DNA of 13,806 bases. Origin: Prevotella sp. CAG:485 (lineage in GTDB: Bacteria; Bacteroidota; Bacteroidia; Bacteroidales; Muribaculaceae). The stretch is taken from positions 6,121 to 19,926 of the forward strand of contig FR897833.1 in assembly GCA_000437495.1 (NCBI GenBank), read 5' to 3'. The translations under genes and the position numbers were made by a program. Shown here piece by piece: positions 1 to 7,630 of this stretch (its first letter is position 1; each line of letters begins with the position of its first letter). The notes under the pieces were generated by a model that worked only from the letters and a program-made list of their open reading frames with translations, made no database searches and was not told where the DNA came from.

Positions 1-28
1 AGGCCTTATTATGCTGTGTGAGCGGGAG

Positions 29-1528
29 TTAGCAGCCGAAGCGCGAGAAGTCGGTTAGGCTCATATCGCCTTTCTCCATGAATGTTTCGTGGAGGGCGAA
101 AGCGGCGGGCAGGGTGTTGGGGATGTGAAGTTTCTGGTGGCAGAGCTTCAGGTAATCCCACATCATCTCTTTGTACATGGGGTGTACGCAGTTTTCAATG
201 ATACATTCTGCACGCTGCATGGGGTCTTTGCCGCGCAGGTCGGCAACGCCCTGTTCGGTGGCTATCACCTTGACGCTGTGTTCCGAGTGGTCGATGTGGC
301 TGACCATGGGCACGATGGCTGAAATCTTGCCGCCCTTCTGGATGGAGGGGCAGGAGAAGATGCTCAGGTAAGCGTTGCGGCTGAAGTCGGCGCTGCCTCC
401 GATACCGTTCATCATCTTTGAGCCGAGCACGTGGGTGGAGTTGACGTTGCCGAAGATGTCGGCCTCCAGAGCCGTGTTCATGGCGATAAGGCCCAGACGG
501 CGCACAATTTCCGGGTGGTTGGAGATTTCGCCGGGGCGCATGATGATTTTGTCGCGGAAGTAGTCAATCTCCTCCATGAAGCGGAGCATGGTCTGGTCGG
601 AGAAGGTCAGTGCGCAGGTAGATGCGAATTTGCACTTGCCCTCTTCCATGAGTGTGAGCACTGCGTCCTGGATTACCTCGGTGTACATCTCAAACTGCGG
701 CACTTCGGGGTTCTCGCCCAGTCCGAACAGCACAGCGTTGGCCACGTTGCCCACGCCCGACTGGATGGGAAGGAACTCCTTGGGGATGCGGCCGCGGCGG
801 AGTTCGTCAACCAGGAAGTGGCAGACGTTGTCGCCTATGCGCTGGGTGATTTCGTCGGGCGCCGTGAAGGGCTTGATGCTCTCGGAGGCGTTCGACGGCA
901 CTATGCCCACAATCTTTGCCGGATCGATTTTCAAAACCGTTGACCCTATGCGGTCGTTAGGTTTATAGATGGGTATTTCCCGGCGGTGAGGCGGGTCAAG
1001 GGGTACGTAGTTGTCGTGGAAGCCTCGGAAAGAGGTCTTGTAGTAGGAGCTGTATTCAATGATGACCTTCTTGGCCATCATTGCCAGAGTGGGAGCCATG
1101 CCCATGCCGGCGCCAAGGATGAATTCGCCGTTAGGGCTCATCTCGGTTACTTCGATGATGGCAACGTCGATGTCGCCGTAGAAGCCATAACGCATATCCT
1201 GGCTCAGATGGCTCAGGTGCGTGTCGAAGTAGTGCATGTGGCCCGTGTTGGAGAGCCTTCTCGAATCGGGATGGCTCTGGTAAGGCGTACGCAGGTTGAT
1301 GGCGTCTACGCGGCTCAGTTCTCCGTCTACATGGTCGTTGGTCGAAGCACCCGTGAAAAGGTTGATTTTAAACTCCTCGCCTTTTTCATGGAGCTCTTTG
1401 GCCATCTCGGCCAAGGCCACCGTTACAACTTTCGGCGTGCCGGAGGCGGTGAAGCCCGAAAGCCCCACATTATCCCCGTTTTTGATCACTCGGGCGGCCT
1501 CTTCTGCCGTGATAAATGGTATGCTCAT
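29..1528 (-). CDS. Acetyl-CoA hydrolase/transferase family protein, probably succinyl-CoA:acetate CoA-transferase
   Basis: A 499-residue cytoplasmic enzyme, the usual length for the Cat1/AarC type of CoA-transferase. These enzymes move CoA between succinyl-CoA and acetate (some propionate), linking acetate handling to the succinate branch of central metabolism. Visible motifs are GVGNVANAV at residues 258-266, MYTEV at 281-285 whose Glu284 matches the catalytic glutamate that carries the CoA thioester, and NGIGGSADF at 374-382. The C-terminal half (EQGVADLRG at 425-433) is typical of the family. The ATG at 1528 is preceded by only about 30 bases before a possible -7 box. The gene diverges from miaB and no partner gene is visible downstream, where the window ends after 28 bases. 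Family assignment is firm; the exact acyl substrate is inferred, and databases often label such proteins acetyl-CoA hydrolase. Confidence 0.93.
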   Translation of the reverse strand: MSIPFITAEEAARVIKNGDNVGLSGFTASGTPKVVTVALAEMAKELHEKGEEFKINLFTGASTNDHVDGELSRVDAINLRTPYQSHPDSRRLSNTGHMHYFDTHLSHLSQDMRYGFYGDIDVAIIEVTEMSPNGEFILGAGMGMAPTLAMMAKKVIIEYSSYYKTSFRGFHDNYVPLDPPHRREIPIYKPNDRIGSTVLKIDPAKIVGIVPSNASESIKPFTAPDEITQRIGDNVCHFLVDELRRGRIPKEFLPIQSGVGNVANAVLFGLGENPEVPQFEMYTEVIQDAVLTLMEEGKCKFASTCALTFSDQTMLRFMEEIDYFRDKIIMRPGEISNHPEIVRRLGLIAMNTALEADIFGNVNSTHVLGSKMMNGIGGSADFSRNAYLSIFSCPSIQKGGKISAIVPMVSHIDHSEHSVKVIATEQGVADLRGKDPMQRAECIIENCVHPMYKEMMWDYLKLCHQKLHIPNTLPAAFALHETFMEKGDMSLTDFSRFGC

Positions 1529-1559
1529 TTGTAACGTTTAGATTTTAATGGTAATTTTG
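1528..1559 (+). promoter_or_regulatory. Bacteroidetes-type promoter of miaB
   Basis: TTTG at 1528-1531 and TAATTTTG at 1552-1559 are separated by 20 bases, matching the Bacteroidetes sigma-ABfr consensus (TTTG, 19-21 bases, TAnnTTTG). Transcription would begin near 1566, giving a leader of about 20 bases to the ATG at 1587. The -33 box touches the start codon of the divergent CoA-transferase gene. Confidence 0.75.
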
Positions 1560-1561
1560 CA

Positions 1562-1569
1562 CAAAATTA
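1562..1569 (-). promoter_or_regulatory. Possible -7 box for the CoA-transferase gene
   Basis: Read on the minus strand this is TAATTTTG, a full match to TAnnTTTG, placed to start a transcript with a leader of about 25-30 bases before the ATG at 1528. I see no TTG at the expected -33 distance on this strand, so the promoter is incomplete or needs an activator. It is the mirror half of the miaB -7 box, with two bases between them. Confidence 0.45.
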
Positions 1570-1586
1570 AGTATTTTTTGCGGAAC

Positions 1587-2975
1587 ATGAATAAGACCGG
1601 ACAAGAAAAATCGCTCTCTTTTGAAAAAAATTGCACACAACCTCTGAATGTGCGCATTGAAACCTTTGGCTGCCAGATGAATGTGGCCGACTCCGAGGTG
1701 GTCGCATCTCTCTTATTTTCAGCAGGTTACGAGCTTCTTAAGGACGACGCCGACGACGAATCGGCCGATGCGGTGGTGATAAACACGTGTTCTATCCGCG
1801 AAAATGCCGAACAGAAGATTTACGGCCGCATTGCACGCTGGAAGGCGCTGGCACGCAAACAGGGCCGCAAGATTCTCATTGCGGTGATTGGCTGCATGGC
1901 TGAGCGCCTGAAGCAGCGTCTCATTGCCGATTACGGCGTGGATGTGGTGGCCGGCCCCGACTCATATCTGTCGCTCCCCGAGCTCTTCGACAGCGCCAGA
2001 GCCGGCATCCCGGCCATGGATGTGGATCTGAGTCTGACGCAGACTTACGCAGGGGTTATGCCGCGGCGTCTGGCCGGAAACAGAATCTCGGGCTTCATCT
2101 CCATAATGCGCGGCTGCAACAATTTCTGCTCTTACTGCATAGTGCCCTACACACGCGGCCGCGAACGGTCGCGCGACCCGCAGAGCATCCTTGCCGAGCT
2201 GGAGGATTTGAGGCAGAAGGGCTTCCGCGAGGCCACGCTGCTTGGCCAGAACGTCAACTCTTATCATTACGACGACGGGCAGGGCCGGGTGATAGGTTTT
2301 CCGCAACTGCTTGCCATGGTGGCTGAGGCGGCGCCCGATATGCGTATCCGCTTCACCACGTCGCACCCCAAGGACATGAGCGACGACACGCTTCACGTCA
2401 TGGCCTCCCATCCCAACATAGCGCGCCATATCCATCTGCCTGTGCAGAGCGGCTCCGACAGCGTCCTCAAGTCGATGAACCGCAAATATACGCGCCAATG
2501 GTATCTCGACCGTGTGGCCGCCATCAGGCGCATCCTCCCCGACGCAGGGCTCTCCACCGACCTCTTCACCGGCTTCCATAATGAGTCGGAAGAGGATTTT
2601 CAGCAGACGCTCAGCCTGATGCGCGAGGCGCGGTTCGACTCCGCCTTCATGTTCAAATATTCCGAAAGACCGGGCACTTTCGCCTCGCAGCATCTGCCCG
2701 ACAATGTGCCTGAGGAGGTGAAGATTGAACGCCTCAACCGCATGATAGCTCTGCAGAATGAGCTGTCGTTGACCTCCAACCGCGCCGACATCGGCAAGCG
2801 CTTCGTGGTACTCGTGGAGGGTCCGTCGAAACGTGATGCGGAAGAATACTTCGGTCGCACCACGCAGAACAAGGTAGTGATTTTCCCGCGCGGCAACGCC
2901 CGTCCGGGCGACCTTGTTGAGGTGGAGGTGGAAGAGGCCTCGTCGGCTACCCTGCGCGGACACAGGGTTGACTGA
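1587..2975 (+). CDS. miaB: tRNA-2-methylthio-N6-dimethylallyladenosine synthase MiaB
   Basis: A 462-residue radical-SAM methylthiotransferase that adds a methylthio group to i6A at position 37 of tRNAs reading UNN codons. Numbered from the ATG at 1587, the N-terminal UPF0004 domain has its three cluster cysteines at 29 (FGCQMN), 68 (NTCSIRENAE) and 103 (IGCMAE). The radical-SAM cluster CxxxCxxC is at 177, 181 and 184 (RGCNNFCSYCIVPYTRGRE), and a C-terminal TRAM domain runs from about 400 to 462. Both [4Fe-4S] sites are therefore intact. An in-frame ATG at 1548 would add 13 residues, but it lies upstream of the -7 promoter box at 1552-1559, so the start at 1587 is preferred. The gene is probably transcribed alone: its right-hand neighbour is convergent, 40 bases away. 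Confidence 0.96.
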   Translation: MNKTGQEKSLSFEKNCTQPLNVRIETFGCQMNVADSEVVASLLFSAGYELLKDDADDESADAVVINTCSIRENAEQKIYGRIARWKALARKQGRKILIAVIGCMAERLKQRLIADYGVDVVAGPDSYLSLPELFDSARAGIPAMDVDLSLTQTYAGVMPRRLAGNRISGFISIMRGCNNFCSYCIVPYTRGRERSRDPQSILAELEDLRQKGFREATLLGQNVNSYHYDDGQGRVIGFPQLLAMVAEAAPDMRIRFTTSHPKDMSDDTLHVMASHPNIARHIHLPVQSGSDSVLKSMNRKYTRQWYLDRVAAIRRILPDAGLSTDLFTGFHNESEEDFQQTLSLMREARFDSAFMFKYSERPGTFASQHLPDNVPEEVKIERLNRMIALQNELSLTSNRADIGKRFVVLVEGPSKRDAEEYFGRTTQNKVVIFPRGNARPGDLVEVEVEEASSATLRGHRVD

Positions 2976-3006
2976 CAGGGTTGCCTGAACGGCCTGACTG
3001 ACAGGG
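2969..3006. repeat. 12-base direct repeat over the miaB stop codon
   Basis: TGACTGACAGGG occurs at 2969-2980 and again at 2995-3006, 26 bases apart. The first copy contains the miaB stop codon TGA (2973-2975). The second runs into seven G residues (3004-3010). This fills the gap between miaB and the convergent surface-protein gene. No stem-loop with a T tract is visible, so a factor-independent terminator is not supported here. Confidence 0.5.
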
Positions 3007-3015
3007 GGGGTACCC

Positions 3016-6000
3016 TTATCTCACAGCAATCTTAATAGGCGATGTTTTGTCGGAGCTGATGATATACAGCCCCGGCTCAAGGGGTATCACCTCGTCGTCG
3101 GCGGTTATCAGCCGTGTCAGCACGAGTCGTCCGTCGGGAGCGGCTATGCTGAGCCTGCTGCCGCAGAGACCTGAAGCGCGCACACCCTGCATCACCGGTT
3201 CTATACGCGCGACATCGGTCGTAACTCCCTGCACGGCAAGCTGTTCAGCCGACATATAGATGTACGCTGGGTTACTCAGCGGATAAATCATCGCCCCTTT
3301 GCACAGCGCCACATGATACACATACCGGCCAGGCTCGGGCACGCTGTCGGTGTATTGGCAGCCGGAGATATTGTCGGCCACGGGCAGCGAGTCGCGATAG
3401 ACCACAAACCACGAGTCGAAATATCCGCTGCGGCGGCTGTCAAGGGGTTGCCACACCGGTTCGCCCCATCGCAGCATCACGGCGGCACTCGGAGCGACAT
3501 CCGCCTCAGCGGTCAGGTCTACTACCACGGGCTGCTCGCCGGCCTCCACGGCAAAACTCTGGGTGAGCTGCGCAACCACCTTCTGCAGCGTGTCTACAAC
3601 GGCTACGGTGCCCGACACCGTGGTGCCGTAGAACTCCGCCGGCATACTGAACCGGTAAGTCAGCGCAATGCTCTGTCCGGGCTTCAGCAGCACTTCCGAC
3701 GGGGCTTCCGAGGCATATACCGTCTTGTCGGCATGCAGCGAGAGAAGCCTCAGACGCGGCGCCGGCAAACGCAGCTCGTTAGCCGTCTTGTTGATAAACT
3801 GAGCCTTGATTATGTTGCCCTCCCCAAGCGTAAGGGTGTCCGGGCGGCTGACCCAGTTCAGAGCCGGGGTACCGTTCAGGGTGGTGCTGATGTATTCGCT
3901 AACAGCCAATGTGTAAGGGGTCTTGGCTAAGGGCTTCAGCATCAGGCGCACTGCCGGCAGTGACGCGAGGCTGTCGGGCAACCGCAGATAAACCTCATAC
4001 CATCCTTTGCCCATTATGGAAAGGGGTATGGTGTCGAGCGTATGTTCCACGCCCTTCTGCTGCATTATTATTGCCAAATCGGGGGTTTGGCCGCTCTTCA
4101 CGCGCAGGCTCAGTTTTGTGTCTTGCTGAGGCACGAAGGCGGGGAGCATAATGGCGCTTCCGGCTTCACCCTCCACCTGCAGAGGGTGGTTAAAGGGCCT
4201 GGCGGGGTCGCTGCCGGCGGGCAGAAGGGTGCTTTGCCCCTTGCCGGTAAGCATCCACGGCAACAGCCTCTTCATTCCGGGGCGGTAATTCTCCGTTACG
4301 GGCAGCGGCAGGGGCTTGCCCATGAGCAGGCCAATGCTGTCGGGCTGCGACTCGCCCAAAGTGTTGAAGGCCGTAACGCGCCACTGCATGATGCGCTGGG
4401 TGTTGTCCTGCTCCGTGAGCGCCGGACGGATATGGCACTTTTCGCCGCTTACCGTGTCGGCCGTTATCCAGCCGTCGGCAAGGCGGTAATCAATGCGGTA
4501 ACGGAGCGAGTCGGGATTTACATATCCGCCGTTAACGCCGGCCGAGTCGGCGTGCCAGGTCAGCAGCGCGCCCATGTTGTCGGCGTCGGCGGCAGCCGAG
4601 AGAATCGTCAGACGCGCCGGGGCGTCATTGCCGCTTCTCACCATGCAGAACCCTTCCGGACCCCATCCGGGCCATGTGCCCAACTGAGCCTTTATCTTCA
4701 CCGTTCCTTCGCCGGCACGCAGGCGCAAACGCAGGGTATCGCCGCTGTAGCCGGAGGAAGACACGGTGTCGCAGGGCGACGTAACGCGCAGCAATATCAG
4801 CTCGTCGGGCCACAGCCTGTTGCCGGCCAGATTGGTGGCGGGAAGCACTACCTCGGCTTCCACCTCGCCGCCCGGCAGCGCTATGGGATGCGCCTTGACG
4901 CGCGGCATCCCCGGACCGTTGCACTGATAGCTGCTCTCTCTTATGTCTATCTGCTGCAGATGCACCACGCTGTCGGGTATCAGCGCCAGATAATGCATGG
5001 CTAACCCCAAGGGGGCGGCAAGAAACTGCTGCTCGGCGGAATCGGCGCTTTGCAGGGGATGAAGCTCTGTCATGGCGCTCAGCGAGGGGCGCTTGCCGTA
5101 GAAAAGCCTGTAGCCTCCCTTAGCCTTTATCTGAAGCTGCAGGGCATTGTTCTGCCGCTCAACCCACACGGGCCCGAAGAGCGCCGGGAACTCCAATACG
5201 GTGTCGCGCCCAAAGCTATAGGGAATGCCCTGGCCGGGAAGGGGATTATATACTGTGTCGATGTTTATGTCGCCTATCACGGCCGAGCCGTTGCGGACGC
5301 GCAGGGCGAAGACCATCTGCGCGTCGTCGCCGTAATAGATTTGCTGAGTCTTGCTGCGCAGCTCGCTGTTCACCACATCGTATGAGGCCGACAATTTAGT
5401 GAAGAGGGTGGTGTCGTTTACAGGTCCGCTGTACATCTCAAAGACAGGCGACTGCGGCGAGGTACCTCTATACCTCACCTCCACACACACCGCTTTATAA
5501 CGGGGAGCGCGGAAAGGGGGCAGAATCAGCCACGGATTTTTGCCGTCTGTGAGCAGGGTGTCAGTCTTCACGCTTCCGGGCAGGGTGATGGCTGAGTCGT
5601 TTGAGCGGTCAATGGAGAAACGGCGCACGGTGAGCCCGCTGCCCGAGCCGCCGGTGCCTGTGTAGCGCACTGCCACGCAGTATAGTGCCGAGTCGGAGAT
5701 GGTGAAAAGGGCCGTTTCGCGACGCTGCTTCACAAGGCCGGGATGCCGCACCAGAGGCTGCCATTGCGCCGAATCGGCCTCGGCACGCTTCAGAAGCACC
5801 TCGTAAGGCTCCGCCGCCCCCCCGTTGGGACTGACGTCAAAGGAAAAGGCATAATTGCCGGCCGCCATTCTCACCGGCGGCAGCATCAGCCAGTCGTTGG
5901 CCTTGGGCTTATGACATACTTCCACGCGAAACACGGCGCTGTCGGCCTCATAATGCCACGAAAAGCCGTCGGCGTCACCGTCGAGCACGTCAAACTCCGA

Positions 6001-6567
6001 CGCCTCAGCGACGTCAGGCGTCAGCGACAGGGGCACCGAGCGTCCGCCTGTCTCAGCCTTGGCAAGGCGGAAATCGCGGCAACGCACCGCAAGACCCTCG
6101 CCGGGTGTGGTGAGATGAAGCACCGGATAATAGGCGCCCGGAGCGCTGAAATGGAAATCGGCGCCCACGGGCGTGTAGTCGTTGGCCGACATTTCTGTGG
6201 TCAGCGTGCGCACAGGCACCACCGACGCTACCGACTGACGTGTGGCATAACCCACCGTAAGACGCTGCGGCACAGCATCACGCATTGACAGAAACGAAAG
6301 CCGGTATGTGCCGGTATCGGTAATCTGCACGGGCGGCAGAAAGATGTATTCGTCGGCATCGTTGTTGTTGCCCTCATAGAGCAGCTCCGGGCCGCGCGAC
6401 GAGAATTTCCAGGTATATCCGTCGGCATTGGCGTCGAAGATACGACATTTCAGCATATCAGCGCTGTTGTCGGGGCCGAAGTGATATGAAAAGCCGTGAG
6501 CCGACAGAGCCGCCGCCGCAAGCCAGAATAACAAAAAATATCTTATGGTGATGTGCAAATGTTTCAT
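3016..6567 (-). CDS. Large secreted multidomain protein with adhesin-like and fibronectin III-like modules
   Basis: A 1183-residue protein of unknown function. It starts with a signal peptide (MKHLHITIRYFLLFWLAAAALSA). Two related N-terminal modules follow, each with an acidic loop plus Trp (DANADGYTW at 45-53, DGDADGFSW at 196-204), then a W/Y-x-x-LPPV strand (near 77-81 and 229-233). This resembles cleaved-adhesin/choice-of-anchor-J domains, and the acidic loops look calcium-binding. A third LPP strand lies near 350. Fibronectin III-like segments cover about 651-750 and 1014-1100. The last 65 residues end in PGLYIISSDKTSPIKIAVR, like type IX secretion sorting domains, which suggests surface display or release. 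The reading frame is open to 6621, but a promoter lies inside that extension, so the ATG at 6567 is chosen. Domain names are judged by eye; ligand and role are unknown. Confidence 0.85.
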   Translation of the reverse strand: MKHLHITIRYFLLFWLAAAALSAHGFSYHFGPDNSADMLKCRIFDANADGYTWKFSSRGPELLYEGNNNDADEYIFLPPVQITDTGTYRLSFLSMRDAVPQRLTVGYATRQSVASVVPVRTLTTEMSANDYTPVGADFHFSAPGAYYPVLHLTTPGEGLAVRCRDFRLAKAETGGRSVPLSLTPDVAEASEFDVLDGDADGFSWHYEADSAVFRVEVCHKPKANDWLMLPPVRMAAGNYAFSFDVSPNGGAAEPYEVLLKRAEADSAQWQPLVRHPGLVKQRRETALFTISDSALYCVAVRYTGTGGSGSGLTVRRFSIDRSNDSAITLPGSVKTDTLLTDGKNPWLILPPFRAPRYKAVCVEVRYRGTSPQSPVFEMYSGPVNDTTLFTKLSASYDVVNSELRSKTQQIYYGDDAQMVFALRVRNGSAVIGDINIDTVYNPLPGQGIPYSFGRDTVLEFPALFGPVWVERQNNALQLQIKAKGGYRLFYGKRPSLSAMTELHPLQSADSAEQQFLAAPLGLAMHYLALIPDSVVHLQQIDIRESSYQCNGPGMPRVKAHPIALPGGEVEAEVVLPATNLAGNRLWPDELILLRVTSPCDTVSSSGYSGDTLRLRLRAGEGTVKIKAQLGTWPGWGPEGFCMVRSGNDAPARLTILSAAADADNMGALLTWHADSAGVNGGYVNPDSLRYRIDYRLADGWITADTVSGEKCHIRPALTEQDNTQRIMQWRVTAFNTLGESQPDSIGLLMGKPLPLPVTENYRPGMKRLLPWMLTGKGQSTLLPAGSDPARPFNHPLQVEGEAGSAIMLPAFVPQQDTKLSLRVKSGQTPDLAIIMQQKGVEHTLDTIPLSIMGKGWYEVYLRLPDSLASLPAVRLMLKPLAKTPYTLAVSEYISTTLNGTPALNWVSRPDTLTLGEGNIIKAQFINKTANELRLPAPRLRLLSLHADKTVYASEAPSEVLLKPGQSIALTYRFSMPAEFYGTTVSGTVAVVDTLQKVVAQLTQSFAVEAGEQPVVVDLTAEADVAPSAAVMLRWGEPVWQPLDSRRSGYFDSWFVVYRDSLPVADNISGCQYTDSVPEPGRYVYHVALCKGAMIYPLSNPAYIYMSAEQLAVQGVTTDVARIEPVMQGVRASGLCGSRLSIAAPDGRLVLTRLITADDEVIPLEPGLYIISSDKTSPIKIAVR

Positions 6568-6591
6568 TGTGTCAGAGAGGAACTTCCACCG

Positions 6592-6622
6592 CAAAGTTAC
6601 GTAAATTTTCCCTCCCTGCAAA
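6592..6622 (-). promoter_or_regulatory. Bacteroidetes-type promoter of the large surface-protein gene
   Basis: On the minus strand TTTG (6622-6619) and TAACTTTG (6599-6592) are separated by 19 bases, an excellent match to the Bacteroidetes consensus. The leader to the ATG at 6567 would be about 15-20 bases. The position of the promoter rules out the longer reading frame starting at 6621. The 9-base repeat array begins 8 bases upstream of the -33 box. Confidence 0.8.
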
Positions 6623-6630
6623 ATGCACCC

Positions 6631-6746
6631 TAATTGGCCTAATTGGTCTAATTGGTCTAATTAGTCTTATTAGTCTAATTGGTCTTATTGGTCTTATTGG
6701 TCTTATTGGTCTTATTGGTCTATTGGGGTAATTGGGGTAATTGGGG
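6631..6746. repeat. Tandem array of thirteen 9-base units between divergent promoters
   Basis: The units read in order: TAATTGGCC, TAATTGGTC twice, TAATTAGTC, TTATTAGTC, TAATTGGTC, TTATTGGTC four times (6685-6720), an 8-base TATTGGGG, then TAATTGGGG twice. The shared core is ATTGG, and variants occur in blocks, as expected for growth by slippage or unequal exchange. The array is non-coding and lies upstream of both flanking transcripts. It ends 7-8 bases from the -33 box on either side. Its function is unknown: it could be a spacer, a multi-site regulator target, or a variable-number repeat that tunes the two promoters. Confidence 0.92.
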
Positions 6747-6753
6747 TCGGAAA

Positions 6754-6783
6754 TTGGCGGTGGAGGAATTTTTACTAACTTTG
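6754..6783 (+). promoter_or_regulatory. Bacteroidetes-type promoter of the DUF3298 protein gene
   Basis: TTG at 6754-6756 and TAACTTTG at 6776-6783 are separated by 19 bases. The predicted start near 6790 gives a short A/T-rich leader to the ATG at 6808, with no clear Shine-Dalgarno sequence. The TTG sits in AAATTGG, which looks like a degenerate copy of the neighbouring repeat unit. Confidence 0.78.
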
Positions 6784-6807
6784 CTGCGAAAATAAAAATT
6801 CTATAGC

Positions 6808-7593
6808 ATGAAACTCAGCAACTCTCTGAAAATTTTTCTGCTCATCGCAGTGGTGTTGGCCGGTATGTCTACTGCCGAAGCAAAAAAGCGAACCCGGAGC
6901 AAAGCGCGTCGCGCCTCGTCGGGCGTGGTGGTCACAAAAGGCTCGGAACAAACGTATTGCGGCAATCTGGTGTTCCGCACTTACAGTGCCAAAAAGCAGG
7001 ATTCCAAAATATCGGTGGCCTTCCCGGTATCGGGCGACGAGGCTGTGGTTACGGCCATTCGCCAATGGATATGCAACAGCTTCGGCTACCCCTACAGCGC
7101 GGCGATGACGTCGCCGGAAGCCCTGATAAAGAAGACGTTGGCTGCTGTGGGCCCCCGCAAGGACATCATGGAGCTGCAACAGTCCATAACGGTGGATTAC
7201 AGCAACGATAAGGTGATAACGATGCGCGACGAGAGCTATCAGTATATGGGTGGCGCCCACGGCATGCCGTCGTGCATAAGCAGCACTTTCCTGTCGGCCG
7301 ACGGCACGGAGCTGACCTCAGAGATGCTGCCGGGAATCGAGACGATGCGCCCGTATATCATTCAGGCCATGATGAAGGAGTATAACATGAGTCGCAGCGA
7401 GTTGCAGGATATGTGTTTCGGCTCGCTGGAGCTGCCCATGGGTTCGCCGTCGGTAACGGCCAATGGGCTGCGTATTCAGTATCAGTCGTATGAGATAGCG
7501 CCTTACAGCGCCGGCATGCCAAGCTGCACCATTCCTGTGGCTGAAATCAAAAACATATTGTCTGCCGAAGCCTTGAAATTCCTGTCAAAATAA
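6808..7593 (+). CDS. Secreted DUF3298 (RsiV C-terminal-like) domain protein
   Basis: A 261-residue exported protein. Residues 1-25 form a signal peptide (hydrophobic core LKIFLLIAVVLAGM, likely cleavage after AEA). There is no lipobox cysteine, so it is probably a soluble periplasmic protein. A strongly basic stretch follows (KKRTRSKARRA, 26-36). From about 60 to 255 it resembles the DUF4163/DUF3298 pair seen in RsiV and in the non-catalytic part of PdaC. The hallmarks are YQYMGGAHG at 144-152 and YEIAPYSAGMP at 228-238. In RsiV this fold binds lysozyme, but here there is no anti-sigma segment or membrane anchor and no sigma-factor gene next to it, so the role is open. The gene has its own promoter and probably shares a transcript with the transporter 37 bases downstream. 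Confidence 0.85.
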   Translation: MKLSNSLKIFLLIAVVLAGMSTAEAKKRTRSKARRASSGVVVTKGSEQTYCGNLVFRTYSAKKQDSKISVAFPVSGDEAVVTAIRQWICNSFGYPYSAAMTSPEALIKKTLAAVGPRKDIMELQQSITVDYSNDKVITMRDESYQYMGGAHGMPSCISSTFLSADGTELTSEMLPGIETMRPYIIQAMMKEYNMSRSELQDMCFGSLELPMGSPSVTANGLRIQYQSYEIAPYSAGMPSCTIPVAEIKNILSAEALKFLSK

Positions 7594-7630
7594 GATCCTC
7601 CGCCATAGGGCCGGAAATGGCAACTGACAC

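Noticed and set aside
1548..1586. Longer miaB start adding 13 residues
   Set aside because: The ATG at 1548 lies upstream of the -7 box at 1552-1559, so it would not be on the transcript, and the family homology begins later.
1962..2963. A 333-codon open frame antisense to miaB
   Set aside because: It mirrors a well-conserved gene, has many His/Arg residues from complementary GC-rich codons, and no recognisable motif or promoter.
2976..3015. Factor-independent terminator between miaB and the surface-protein gene
   Set aside because: The G run and GGGTACCC palindrome have no loop and no T tract; only a direct repeat is supported.
4042..5004. A 320-codon open frame antisense to the surface-protein gene
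   Set aside because: The composition is that of a shadow frame (Arg, Gly, His, Ala rich), with no signal, motif or start signals.
6568..6621. Longer N-terminus for the large surface protein
   Set aside because: The extension contains a strong minus-strand promoter (6592-6622), and the signal peptide begins cleanly at the ATG at 6567.
6631..6746. CRISPR array
   Set aside because: The units are only 9 bases and directly adjacent, with no unique spacers and no cas genes.
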